Shown here piece by piece: positions 52,620 to 64,000 of a stretch of 64,000 nt of DNA. The stretch spans positions 266,784 to 330,783 of the forward strand of contig VZSF01007805.1 of the NCBI GenBank assembly GCA_013398295.1, read 5' to 3'. Below the pieces are notes generated by a model. That model worked only from the letters and a program-made list of their open reading frames with translations. It searched no databases and was not told the DNA's origin. The position numbers and the translations under genes were made by a program. Positions within the stretch are counted from its first letter, which is position 1. Each line of letters opens with the position of its first letter. Source of the DNA: Chionis minor. Its lineage: Eukaryota > Chordata > Aves > Charadriiformes > Chionididae.

Positions 52620-53070
52620 TCAGCAAGAACTGAGGCACTTTCATGAGTACCAGCTCTCTGCTCAAAGCAAGGCCAACTTGGATCAGGTTCCTCAAGGCTC
52701 TTCCTGTCAAGTTTTGAAGATCTCCAGTGGCAGGGATTGCACAATCTCTCTGGCCTACCAGTTAGTGTTTTACTGTCCTCATAGTGATTTTTTTTTTTGT
52801 TTGGTGCTTTTTTTTGACTTTTAACAATATTTAATTGCAATATTTCTTGTTGTAACTTGGTGTCCATTATTTGTCACTCTGTCACTTATGCACCTCTTGG
52901 AAGAGTCTTGCATACTCTCTCTCAGTAGTTGAAGACTACTTCAGACTGTTTGAGACTAACTGCAGTTGCCCCTGTTTTGGTGAACCTTCTCTGTCTTGCA
53001 GGGCTTCAGAATTTTCAAAAAATAATATTTTGCCTCTGGTTCATTTTGTTGAACCTCATCTAAAGTTGAT
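52620..53070 (-). mobile_element. Old CR1 LINE 3' portion in antisense
   Basis: On the plus strand the reverse-complement CR1 3' region is readable in order: CTGCTCAAAGCAAGGCCAAC (52659-52678), GTCAAGTTTTGAAGATCTCC (52707-52726), GATTGCACAATCTCTCTGG (52734-52752), CTGTCCTCATAGTGA (52773-52787), then TGTTGTAACTTGGTGTCCATT (52848-52868), TGCACCTCTTGGAAGAGTC and CAGTAGTTGAAGACTACTTCAG (52924-52945). The 3'-terminal octamer repeats of CR1 are not seen, and identity falls off beyond about 53060. Open frames overlapping here are by-products of the repeat. Confidence 0.8.
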
Positions 53071-53675
53071 TGAATGAGGGTAAACAAATTGTTATACTTT
53101 TATGTAAGAATCAGGTTTTCTATTTCAAGGTCTGCATTGTGGGCACATTTGGGATCCGTAAGGTGTATAATTTGGATTTGATAATCATAGTCTCAAAAGC
53201 TGGTTTATTAAGAACAATTGTGCCTTTGCAGGTCATACTTTTGCTACAAGAACTCATGACTCTTTGAGTGCATTATCTCACCATAGCTGCGTGTATTTCC
53301 CTTGAGGCAATGGCTAAACATCATAAACCTTGATTGTTTCCAAAGGCTTAGAGAGGCCCAAGGGTCCTGAGCCTTAGTTTATTCTGATTGTCTGTAAAGT
53401 ATTTGAAGCTTATCTTTCTATATCTTATTGACTCAGAGTATCTAAGTGTTTGCATAATATGAAAACTGTAAATGGAAGAAAGGTGACAATTATCAAATAT
53501 GAACCAGATTTCAGGGTGATAAGACATTCGCTTTTCATTACAGATCTGGCTTTGCTATTCCTTAATCCTGCCAGGAGGATGATATTAGCAGGTTTTATGT
53601 GTACTTGGCTGGACAAGATAATCTTTAAATAAGTTTAATTACTAACTGTCTGGTTTTTTTGTGGTTTTTTTCTAG
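53071..53675. other. Unique non-coding stretch
   Basis: Nothing recognised. Confidence 0.5.
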
Positions 53676-53722
53676 TATTCTCAACGGGACATAATCTGAC
53701 ATGCAAAGTATTTACAGCACAG
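53676..53722 (+). other. Small exon-like segment with strong splice sites
   Basis: GGTTTTTTTCTAG ends at 53675 after a long T-rich tract, a near-ideal acceptor, and CACAG|GTAAGT at 53723 is a consensus donor. The 47-bp segment is open in one frame (two leading bases, then FSTGHNLTCKVFTAQ), ending in phase 0. Of all splice-signal pairs I noticed in the window this is the best matched, but without transcript data or a neighbouring exon it may be a pseudo-exon. No protein family recognised. Confidence 0.3.
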
Positions 53723-56700
53723 GTAAGTCACACAACTGATTATTAAATTTTTCTTCACAAATGTCTTGAATTTATTGATGTGAAATTGACAGTCTGCAGA
53801 TCAGGAGAGCAAGGTCTGGGTAGTACTCTAGAAGTACTAGCAAAATGGCAGATACAGAGTTGGATAATACAGCACATAGCTGTAAGTCATTCTAATGTTC
53901 ACAGACCACTTCCAAGGCATAAAACCATATTAGAGAAATAACTCATTTTTCCGTATCAGCTTGTTCTTGAATCTCTTCACTGAAACACAAGCCTCCAGAT
54001 CCGTAAGTCATCTTCGCATACCATATAGAAATAACAACCATGTTGTTTCCTCAGCTACAGTTTTGTGTGTAAATTCCCTTCTCTCTTCTGTGGGCATGTG
54101 CACCCTTTCCTTCTCCAGTCAAATCTCTCCTGCCATAGAGAAGCATAAAAGATGTTCTCTTCCCCTGCCTTCAGAACAAATAAGGGGGTGGATTTATTCT
54201 CTTATTTTAAAGGGGATGTTCCTCTAATTTGGGAGTAAGGAGATGAATTACTTAAAAAGTAAGAGAAAGAGCTTGCATTTCTCTTTGTTGTGTAATAAAC
54301 ACTAGTTTTCTGAAATAAATTACTCGTATACTTCAGAGGCGTGTCTGTGAAGAAATAAGTGGCTGGTCATATTAGAAGTTTGAGTTTATGTGAAGCAACA
54401 TAAGTGAGTTGATAGACAAATATGACTTGAAATTTTTCTCAAACTCTCACTGATTCTTGCCAGCAGCATATTATCAGATTGGGAATATTTTACCATCAGA
54501 ATAAACTACTGAAAATTCTTGCTGGACCCTGTGCTTCAAGGAGCTTCTACTAACACCAGTCAGATGCAGTCCACCTGGGAGGACACTGTTGCTAGCTGCT
54601 TATAATTATGTATATTAATCCTGTCATAAGTGTCACATGCAAACCACAGCTCCCATTACCTTTCCCTGTCCTCGCATCATCCTTCTTGTCCAATCAATTC
54701 CTGATTCTCTCCCTTGCTCCTTTGAAGTAGGTTTGCTCTTTTCAGTTCCAGCATAGGCATTTCTGCATATGCAGCTCCCAGCTGTGTTCCCCAGGCCTAT
54801 ATTCCAGATGCCTGTGAAAACCAAACAAAGAATTACTGTCTATAGCACAAAGTAGAGGGGAATGCATCTGGAAGAGGGAAATATCAGCTGCCTGATAACA
54901 AGAAGGCCACTGTGGATGAGAAACTATTGCAAGGAACTGTGGCAAGAGGAGAAATAAACTGTCCATTTTAAGTTACTTTTTTTTCTACTTTGCCCTGATA
55001 AACTAGGAGCTTCAAGCCTGTTTCTAAGGCATTAGTTGTTTCTTGTCTGAGGTATTGTATTTAGTATTGTGCTATAGTATTGTGGACAGCTCAACACTGG
55101 ATTCAGTTTTGTAACCATGTCAGTGGACTCTTGCCTTCCCACATATTTTGCTAGGGATCATTTGTTCTTCAACAGTGATCTGTTGGTGACAGGACAGAGC
55201 TCAATTTTCACAGATGACGTTCAGGATGGGAGTCTGTTTCTCAGGTAGATGAGACCTGCGTGCCTTTGCTGTCCCTCAGCCTGTGTGGTGCTGCGGTGTG
55301 CTCTTCCTCTGGGCCACGTACACAGTGTGAGCCCTGAAATCTGTGGGAACTGTGGGGGAGATGGGGTGCTTGTCTCAAACACTGTCACAAAAATTACACG
55401 CTAACTATATCTGATCTGTTAGGCTTCAGAGTTCCATTAATCCGTGCAGGGTTCTCTTTTGAATCTCACATCACTTTGCATTGCGGGTTTCAGGGTGTAA
55501 GAATTGTTACTCAGCTGACTGGACTTAGCTTCAAAATACAGATGAAGCACATAAAATAAGAATAGTGGCAGCTAAGAACAAAAAATGAAAGTATGGAGAG
55601 GATATTGCAAGCGTTATTTTAGAATGAGGGTCAAATTGCTTTCCAGACTGAGTGGACAACAAGGTTAAGAAGGAGATTTTGAAAGTTTGATTTGATAGGC
55701 ACCCAAGAATAGTTCTTGATAACTTAAAAGAACTAAATCATTTGTGCCATAGCACACCTAAAACAGATTGTTTCACCACACCTAAAACAGGTTGCATCCT
55801 CTTTCATCTTGAAGGTAACATCATAATATTCAGGATTTTTGGGTTCCCCCTTCCTCCCCCCTGAGAATCTTAAACATAAAACACTGTTCTGCACACTTGT
55901 GTTTTATAAAGTCTGGATTTAGAAGGGATGTGGGATACTGGATGTCCTTTATTCTATGTTGGTATTAGGGGAGCTGCAGTTCTAGTTTTAGCTTCAGTCC
56001 TTTATAAACCATACCAGTATAATGTTGTTCAACCAAAAAAACCCAGCCATTACATTTGTACTATTTAAGCACATTTGACAAGTGGGACTAAAGCAGCGAA
56101 TACTGTCGTTTCTATTAAATGCCACTACTTTAAGCTAATTGGCAGTACGCTTTTCTACTCACCAAGCAGTTTACTAATTCAGGTAACTCCTCAGTCATCA
56201 AAGGCTGCTTCTTTGGTTGCACCACAATCATTGTGACATTTCCAGGTAAGAGTATTTGGCAGAGATAGCTCAAGGGTTCATTCTTTTCAGAATGTTTACT
56301 TTACCTGACATATCTTTCCTGGGTGCCACAGTGATTAGTCATCTGTATATTATTTAAGAGAAGCTAAGGACTACTATTCTCTCCCTATAAGAAACAGCTA
56401 GGGGGTGTGTAATATAAATAAATAATAAAAAAACCTTGGGACTGAAGAAGACATGTAAAGAGAGAATTAAAGTAAGTTGCACAGCAAACAAAACTGTGTA
56501 GGACAGCGTGCACATGTGTATTCTGGGTAGGGCAGAGAATATTGACTACCATCAAGATTGCCTGAAAGTTCTAACTTATAAACTACTGTAAACAATATTT
56601 TTTAAAATTTATTTTTAATCTTCACAGACTTTAACTGTTTGGATGGTTATTTTTCATATTGGGCTTCCTCTGGGGGCAAAACATTTGGAATGACTACAAT

Positions 56701-57269
56701 CAATATGATTTGGCTGGTTCGGGAAAGGAAGTGATTATGTGTTGTTCCAGGTAAAATTTTGAGCACTCCCCCCACCCCTCTCTGAATTGCATCTTTCTTT
56801 TGTTATTTCAAAATGCCATCATAATCTACCATCAAACTGTGATCTTCTGTCCTTGAAGTACTGGTTCCTTTTCAGAAAGATGCTATTGTTGCTTTATTCC
56901 ATGAGCTGAAATGATAGAGGTCTGTACAGTGACTCTAAATATTTCTGGTGATGCCACTGAGCCATGGACTTATCAGTAGGATTTCATGCTATGACATTTG
57001 TGGAGAGCTGGATAGTTCTGAATTTTTAGAAACCTGGTAATTTACAAATAAAACCTGAAATTGCAAGCTGAGAGTTGAAAATCAGGGTGAAATCTGCTGG
57101 ATATAGCATGGACAACACTCACTTAATGAGCAGTTCAAATATTTCAAATCCAGTATTTTATTTTATTTTCCTCTTGTTAAGTGTGTGTCTTCAGGCCCTT
57201 TTTATTGCATGCTTTTCAAAACTTGCTCCAGAGACAGAATTAGTAATTTCCTCCTAGATTTCTGTATAG
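53723..57269. other. Unique non-coding stretch
   Basis: No supported gene. A 24-bp-period duplication lies at 55753-55800. A further donor-like TCCAG|GTAAGA is present near 56246. Confidence 0.5.
55753..55800 (+). repeat. Tandem duplication, 24-bp unit
   Basis: CACACCTAAAACAG occurs at 55753 and again at 55777, with diverged remainders of each unit (ATTGTTTCAC and GTTGCATCCT). Confidence 0.8.
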
Positions 57270-57440
57270 CAGTCAACACTAGTGTTTCACAAACCATTAA
57301 TGAAGTTATTTTCACAACACCTCAGTGAAATGAAGAGGAATTATTGTCCTCATTTGACAGATGGAGACTGGGACAGAGTAATTCAAGGTTGAAAGTACCT
57401 GCTAATTTGGGAACCCAGTCTGAGACATCCTGCTCCAATC
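57270..57440 (-). repeat. MIR-type ancient SINE
   Basis: Clear reverse-complement MIR order on the plus strand: TTTTCACAACACCTCAGTGA, GAGGAATTATTGTCCTCATT, TGACAGATGGAGACTGGGAC, AGAGTAATTCAAGGTTG, and GGGAACCCAGTCTGAGA, matching CTCACAACA, ATTATCCCCATTTTACAGATG, GAAACTGAGGCACAGAG, and CGAACCCAGGTCTG. Such elements predate birds, so this is a fossil. Confidence 0.65.
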
Positions 57441-58534
57441 TTTTTCAGAATATTTAACATTGGGTAGTAAGTTGAAAGCACAGCTCCCTTTAACTTCAGC
57501 AGCATTTGTGAGTGGTCAGCACTTTGAGCAAGGTAGACACCAGGTTTCAAGTTGGGTGTGCACGTGAGGAACATACAATTGATAGATGACCTTGTGTGAA
57601 AAGCTTGGGTTTAAGAAACTTGTCCTGTATCTCGTAGACTGTCTTGTGACAAAAACAGATGTAGACTCCAAACTCCTCAGGGCAACTTTTAAACTACCTT
57701 AAGTAGGAGACTGTCTTTTTTTTTTTTTTGTTCTCCCTTTCTTCCTGCATTCCTTGCTCATTACTTAACTCTGAACCTTGGCAATGCTCAGCAATGCACA
57801 GGGCAGCCCTTCTCATTGTCAGGCAGCAGCCTTCTGCCCTGCATTGGTTCATCCTGCAGACAAGTCCATACCATGCGCTGCATGGAGCAGTGACATTGTG
57901 GAAAACTCAGTTTGTGATTAGATAACTAAGTTGCATGGTCTGTTTACCAAATGCCAAACTCTTGTCCTGTCTTTGATCACAAACAACTAAAGTCTGAGGT
58001 GTGTCAATATAGAGAACCACAGAGTACTAATAAGGTGGCAAGTATACTGGCATATAATGGCTCTGCATATGTTAGTGTAGGCAGATATAGTTTGAACAGT
58101 GATGTTTACTTCTTAACTGTACTGCTTTCCCCCCATTCCCCCATCTCTTGTCCCTTGTTTTATGTCTAGATACCCATTATAGGGTAGGGGCTACTATGTT
58201 TTGCTTGTATGGAATTAGTATAGTGTGGCCTTGATCAAGGGACCTGGGCTGCTCTGACAGAATCTTTCTTCATTCTCATTATTTATGTTATCATCTGAAA
58301 AAAAAAAAAAAGTCTCAACTACTTAATTGAAATATTTGCTATATAGACTGTCCTCTGTGGACGTCAGAGGTCGTGATCAGTGACAGTTTGCTATGTGTAT
58401 TGCCCACCTAGAATGCTGTAGGGAGAATTGCAATTTGTTCACTAACTTTTGTTTCTCTTAAGTGAATTTAATGTGTTCTATACTTTTCAATTTACTAAAG
58501 TGCTAGTAGTTTATTAAAACAGAACATTAAATTG
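57441..58534. other. Unique non-coding stretch
   Basis: No gene recognised. T-run at 57717-57729 and A-run near 58298-58311. Confidence 0.5.
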
Positions 58535-58645
58535 ACCTGTATACCTGTATCAGAGGACTGTTGTGAAGATTAATAATTAGATAATGTTTGTAAAGCACTT
58601 TTTATAAGTGAAAAGTGCTATAAAGTGCTAAGTATTATTATTGCA
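58535..58645 (+). repeat. MIR/L2-type ancient SINE, 3' portion
   Basis: GACTGTTGTGAAGATTAATAATTAG, ATGTTTGTAAAGCAC, AAAAGTGCTATAAAGTGCTAAG and the final TATTATTATT follow the 3' part of MIR/L2 tails in plus orientation (GTTGTGAGGATTAAAT, TGTAAAGCGCTT, GTGCTATATAAATG, TATTATTATT). A 9-bp hairpin (AGCACTTTT / AAAAGTGCT) sits within. Confidence 0.6.
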
Positions 58646-60710
58646 GCATGATAGAGATCACAAAACACAAGTGAATTAGCTCTAAGTTTAATCCTTATAA
58701 GGCAAAGCATACCAGGGGCAAAATAACATTACAGTTATTTTTCTTACATCCAGCACTTCATTAACTACCACACAGGGTTATATAACTCTGTGAGAGTCTA
58801 ACTTAGTAAAGTTTATAATCATAGCATGAAAAGTTCTCACGGGTTTTGCAGGCAAGACTTGTACGTAGAGCCTTTAAGGTCACCCAGAGTTCTTCCAGCT
58901 ATGCAGCATTAGTGCCTCCAGTTGCATGTGGGGACATCGCTGCCCGCTTTGGCTCTCTCCAAGTTAACCCCTGTTGCAGAAATGCCTCTGTCTAGGTTAG
59001 GTAATACATGTCACTAAATACAGGTCTTCACTGCATGTAAAGTGGCATAATGCCTTTGAACAAATACAGACATCCATATCTTCTCAAGATTTTACTATGC
59101 TTTCTCTCACCAGCTCTTTTCCAAAGTCTCAGTCGCTCCTTAATCTCTGCTTTTCCTCTAAATTTTTACTGAAGATGGGAGGAAGACGCACCCCAGCAGA
59201 TCCGTTGTTTGTTTTCTGGCTCTACTCAAGGCTTTAATGGCTTTGAGAAAGTCAGCACTTTCTTTCTGCTTTAATTCTCACTTACTGCTTATCTTGCTGC
59301 AGGTGGCCTATTGCTACTGCTGCAATCATTGCTTTTCCTGAGGATGCCATAAACACAGAATATTTTCTCAAGTCCAATTCTGGTGCTGTCTGTTTTCTGC
59401 TCCATCCTCTGTAGGACAGTCTTGAGCCAAAACCTTGAGAAGTAGCATTAGTTGGTATAGTTACCTGCTGTTTTCTGACAAAAGGAATGTGAAGTAGCCG
59501 CCTCAAAGAAGTGGTGTGCCAAAACTTTGGAAGACTGTCTGTTAAGAAAAATTATATGCCTCTTTCAATTGGATTTAACTTCTCCTGGGCAGCTTGACTT
59601 TTTTTTTTTTTTGAGAGGGAGAGAGAGATGGGTGGCAGCGTGTTTCATGTTTGTTTCTTTTCCCCCTTCCTTCCCGTCTTCCTACAAGAACTGTCAGTAA
59701 ACAGCCTCTTAAATCCTGGCTGCTGGTATGTGGACTGACTCTACAATTCCATCTTAATTTTACACTAGCCATCCCAGTCTGACTGAAGCATTCCTCTGTC
59801 TTATCTTTTAAAAAAAAAAAAGGCAAAATACACACCAAGGCACCGTGTCCGTCGTTACAGTTTGTATCCATATTACTGCGGTGAGTTTAGTGCATTTGTT
59901 TGCTTCTGAAATGTGCAGAATGTGTGTTAATATGTTGGGTCTTACATGGCAAATGCTGAAGAGAAACCAGTTACTCTGAGCACCAGGTACATGAGCTTCA
60001 GGAGAACAATTTCTGGACACCTCAGGCACGTGTTTGTCAGGATCTAATTGCAGCTCATAGAGCAAATCTGTAAAGCACCTGTGCTGGGAGAGACCTGCAA
60101 TCTACAGAACTCACAAGATCATAGCTTGTTGTCCACACTGTCTTTAGACATCCTCAACATACCTTGCTTCAGGCAATCTCCGAAAGGTGACGTTGGGGTC
60201 CTCTGTAAGGAGGACTCCATCTGCCTTCATGTCCAGATATTTGCTGTGGCACATACGGTTACCACATGGGCTAGAACAGGTGGAGGCTGGAGAGAACCAC
60301 AGCCCTGTGACCTGCCCTGGTCCAGAAGCACATTCCTGTGTGTAAGGGGAGTAGCTGAGGTTGCCATGTGGGACTTGCCCATGGGGTAGCCATGTTGGCA
60401 CTTCTGTGGGAAGCAAGGGAGGCAGAGGTGAACTTCATCATAAGCACAGCCCAGTGCCTCTTGTGCATAGCAGTACTGGTAACTTTGGGAGGTGGATATG
60501 AGAGGTGCAGAATGAAAGCATAGATGAACAGGCAAAAAAATTGATTTAGGGACCTGCTCATATATTTCTACTATACTTGTGGGTTTGTGCAGTGGTAGGG
60601 TTTCTGTGTGGGTAACACAATGAGGAGAGGGAACTGTAACTCTGTAAGGGAAAGGGAAGCTCCACCTTACCCAAATTGGAACCAGCTGAGTCCAAAAACC
60701 AACAGGGTGG
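58646..60710. other. Unique non-coding stretch
   Basis: No supported gene. T- and A-runs at about 59599-59612 and 59809-59821. A minus-strand frame ending at a donor-like GCA|GTAAGTGAG near 59285 has no clear acceptor. The slightly GC-richer patch at 60050-60530 has open frames on both strands and no recognisable domain. Confidence 0.45.
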
Positions 60711-60770
60711 GGAGGGGATTATTTATAGTCAAACCAGCAAGGGGAGGATTATTTATAGCCAAACCTGGAA
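60711..60770 (+). repeat. In-frame 30-bp tandem duplication
   Basis: ATTATTTATAG...CAAACC occurs at 60718 and, 30 bases later, at 60748, with a few substitutions. Within the 107-codon plus frame at 60608-60931 this gives GLFIVKPARG then GLFIAKPGSK. That frame lacks a recognisable domain, so the repeat is reported on its own. Confidence 0.8.
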
Positions 60771-63399
60771 GCAAGGTGACAGGTGGTGAGGAGCACTTGG
60801 GTCAGACAAAGACATCTGCTAGGAATGTCAGCAATATAAAGGTAGCCCTGTATCCAGTAGTAAATGATAGGACAGAAATTACAGCTGACCTGGAGGAAGA
60901 AAGATTGCAGAGGCATATTTGGTGGAAGTAACAACGTGTCAGAAGAAGGAATTAACTAAAAGTAGGCATGCTGCCAAAAATAAGATCTATGTACCAATGA
61001 GGAACTTAAAGTCAAAAGCAGGTGAACTAGGTGCCTGGGGATGGAAGAGGGCTGACCTTCACAAAGTAAGTGCAACTCAAACAGTTGATACAAATGCAAT
61101 ATTGTAGTACATAATTATTAGTTGGACAGAATAGATCAGATGCTGGAGTATTTCAGTACATGGCTATAAATGATGTAAAACAGACCAGCCATGAGGATGG
61201 GCTGTACCTTTCTGTGGTCCAACCAGGTAATATTTCTCAATGGAAAGGCATAAAGTAACTTGACAGGGAACTGCTTTTCTTCTAGTACAGTGGTTTTATA
61301 TGTTTTAGGAGTATCTTAAACTTTGTGTAAGTTCTTTGGTGTTTCTTTGGGGTTATTTTAAAATTCACAAGAAATAATGGTAAGGTTATACTAGTTGTTG
61401 CTTGATCAGTGAAGTGATGCTGAATACCTTATTCTTGTTCTCACTAATGTTGCTTGCTGTTACTCTGGCATTATATAATGTAGACAGAAATGTATGGGGA
61501 CCTACTGCTTGAACGTAAAGAAGGGTTAGTGTAAATTAAAACTGTTTCCCACCTGTGTACTTGTGAGCAATATCAAAGAGGTAGCATTTACCCATCTATA
61601 AAATGGCTGTATGTGACAACAGGGTAAGGTTCAAAGAACCAGTTTCTTGACAATTCAGATAATTATGCTGAAGATCAACTAGTTATTCAAATAGGCACAA
61701 ATGGATGGCTCTCAGTCATACATGAATTGCCTCAAAGTATCTATCTATACTTAGTAATAGTGGCCACAATGTAATTAGGTTTCATGTCTTTGGGAGAGAG
61801 AGCACAATAACCTCTGTGATTCAACACTGGGAATCCACCGCTGGACTGTTTAAACAATTCTGAAATGTGCTTTGGGACATTTGCCATGTCTAAAACAAGC
61901 TTGATGGGCTAGAAAAATCTCTCATGCTATCTTGTGTTCTGGTCATTTTCTATTTTAAAAATAAATTAATGAAGAAATGTAGAGTTAGAAGAAACCTAGA
62001 AATAGTCTTCATTTACTGTAGGAGATACTTAGATTTTTAATTCAAGGTGAGGAAAGGTACAAAATGAGGAACTCATAAAAAGGAGAGGAATGTTTGGGAG
62101 GGGGAAGGGAATGACTTGATAGGCAAAAAATACAGAACTGGTCAAAAGAAATTTCATGCCTCTTGTAGTTAGCATATAGAACTCATTTCTGTAAGATATC
62201 ATGGGAGCCAAGCACTTAAGAGGATTGAAAAAGATCTGACATTCGTACGGGTAATGAGAGAATCCAAATTACATTGAGTGGAATAAAAACATTAATAAAG
62301 ATGTAAAACTTAATGCTTGTGGGCAGGAGCCAAACACGTGCGGGTGGGGTTCCAAGGAAACTCCATGCTTGAGGTGATTATTCCATAATTTTTCCCTTGC
62401 AGTTTTTTTGTTTTCCTTTGTAGCAATAGGTATTGATGCAACTGAGGATCTGCTGAGGAGCAATGTTCCCTTGCGTTTATGCTTGTGTAGGCAGGGGAGA
62501 AGAGGGTGCCACAAGAATATGCTCCCATTCAGTGTTCTCAGGAGGAAATGACTTTTAGACAATTCTAGACAACACAAGCAAAGTAACCTTGCTGTAACTG
62601 GCATCAGGGCCTGGTCACCTCAGTTGCATGGAAGAAAGACTTGGCCAAGTTGTCCTTGGCTCTCAACCCCCCATGGCTGAGCTAGGAGTGAACTCTTTGC
62701 GATGCGGGGTCCTAGGTGACTTTCTGCAAACCCGTTGTATTTTTGCCCCCATCTTCTCCTTCAAAGTAAATTTATCATTTGAAGTACCTAAATGCATTAT
62801 TCATACTCAAAAGCAATGGTCCCTCATATATAATCTGCCTCATTCCAGCGCTCTGCAGGTCATAGGTTGCAAGTGGTCTGTAAGCGGCAATGCATATTTG
62901 GGCTGTTGCCTGGGGGTCTCAATGCAGCCCCCAGCCTGCCAGATGAGCCAGCACAGCAAATGTGCTTCCCACCCCTGCCCTCCATCAATTTGGGACTGCA
63001 TATAGCCACGTGGCAGTCTGCTCCCCTGACCTCCCTTCTGCATGCTAAGACAGAAAACTTTGGGATTTGCTTTCCCAAACCAAAATGAGAGACTCTTACC
63101 AATTAAAAATGGCAGTAGATGTCTGTTAATGTTCTTGTTATTTCCAAAGGTAATGCAGTTAATCCTGTCTTCTGCTATTGCTTGACCCTATGGCTGCTTT
63201 AGCCGCTTCTAGGCACTGAATTAATCTGAATGGAAATATGGGCAAAAAAGCACACTAGCCACACTGTATTTATTATAGATTTGAGAAGGAAGAAGAAACT
63301 GCTTCGGCACTGCCTCCTTTTCATACTTCATATCTCTAAAAGTAGCCAGTTAATTACATTCCATGGTTACTGCTATTGTAATATGTGCTTATTTGAAGT
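60771..63399. other. Unique non-coding stretch
   Basis: No gene recognised. An ACAAA|GTAAGTGC donor-like site lies near 61065. The patch at 62620-63090 is GC-richer and has frames on both strands, up to 125 codons, none with a visible domain. Confidence 0.45.
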
Positions 63400-64000
63400 G
63401 CAAAGATAATAATCGATTGTACGCTCTTGACTACAGTATTAATGGTTTCAATACCCACATTGTGTTTACATTTTGCTTTATAACTAACACTGAGCCATTG
63501 TGGCTTTAACGTGTAGTAATTCAGTGAATACTGTCTCCATGTAATGCCCTTGCCATTTCATTCTCTGGTATTAAGTGTTGTTTTTCTAGGAAGGTCTTGA
63601 AATGTGGGGCATTATGTATGAGTTATGCTAATTTGTTAGGGCAATGAATACATTAATTTCATTAGTAAATGGCCTCAAAGCAATAATTACCAGTGTAGGT
63701 GTGTCAGAAACGATCATGTTCAGTTTTGCCAGTTAATTATTAAGATTTTGTTCTAAGGGACCCAGATTTGACATCCAGCTTCAATTTAGCCATAAATAAA
63801 AATGCGAAGTATATGGGGCTAAAGAAATCTAGCCAAGAACTTGTTTTGCTCTTAGAAATTTCTACATTTTTGTCTAATTGTGACTGCCAATAAGATGCCA
63901 AAATAATTAGTGTCAGTGATATGAGGCTTATACTATACCTCCCAAAAAGGCACATCATAATGAAAATAGCAATCGCATTTTCTCATTCCTCTCGTCTCGC
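63400..64000. promoter_or_regulatory. Possible conserved non-coding block at the right edge
   Basis: AT-rich, repeat-free and CpG-poor, with several TAATTA/ATTAAT homeodomain-type cores (for example near 63650 and 63734). Conservation is a guess from texture only. Confidence 0.2.

Noticed and set aside
52564..52867. Overlapping plus (86 codons) and minus (97 codons) frames
   Set aside because: Both largely fall within the antisense CR1 fragment.
59286..59412. Minus-strand open frame ending at a strong donor (GCA|GTAAGTGAG)
   Set aside because: Acceptor candidates are weak (GTCCTACAG without a good pyrimidine tract), and the peptide is not recognisable. A lone donor is not enough.
61780..61945. 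Possible old CR1 3' end (CAAGCTTGATGGGCTAG...)
   Set aside because: Only one short phrase resembles the CR1 tail and the upstream sequence does not follow the element.
1..64000. tRNA, rRNA, well-known microRNA and CRISPR arrays
   Set aside because: Looked for tRNA B-box text (GGTTCGAATCC type), several familiar microRNA seeds in full form, and regularly spaced repeats; none found by eye.

Overview
This window reads as non-coding nuclear DNA from a bird. The best evidence is the repeats: three CR1 LINE fragments (about 25235-25755 on +, 29300-30270 on -, 52620-53070 on -) and a complete solitary LTR of the avian ERV-L type (6771-7281) flanked by a 5-bp duplication. AT-rich, CpG-poor sequence with no long open reading frame, bacterial-type gene packing or operon is what a large avian intron or gene desert looks like. 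The species cannot be fixed from this.

Layout. 1-6770: unique sequence with one coding-looking, splice-bounded segment at 297-457 and faint ancient-repeat traces. 6766-7286: the solo LTR with target-site duplication. 7287-24000: unique AT-rich sequence; 18800-19850 has the texture of conserved non-coding DNA. 24005-24565: the only clear CpG-rich block, with GC boxes, a splice donor and a YY1-type ATGGCGGC motif, the best promoter candidate. 25235-25755: a CR1 copy that joins a pre-RT segment of ORF2 directly to the 3' UTR, so the RT core is missing. 29300-30270: a long, old CR1 in antisense. 30270-47840: mostly unique sequence with a MIR-like remnant (36245-36350), an exon-like segment (38944-39028), a short palindromic repeat (39659-39747) and a 39-base poly-T with one N (44180-44218). 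47848-48285: a minus-strand coding-like block bounded by splice signals and broken by one frameshift. 52620-53070: an old antisense CR1. 53676-53722: a 47-bp plus-strand segment with very good splice sites at both ends. 57270-58645: two MIR/L2-like fossils in opposite orientation. 60711-60770: an in-frame 30-bp tandem duplication.

No complete protein-coding gene, tRNA, rRNA, known microRNA or CRISPR array was recognised. The exon-like calls are inferences from reading frame and splice signals and cannot be joined with confidence into one gene. No new functional system was found. The points most worth following are the CpG-island promoter, the frameshifted coding block at 48 kb, the coding-looking segment at the left edge, and the internally deleted CR1.
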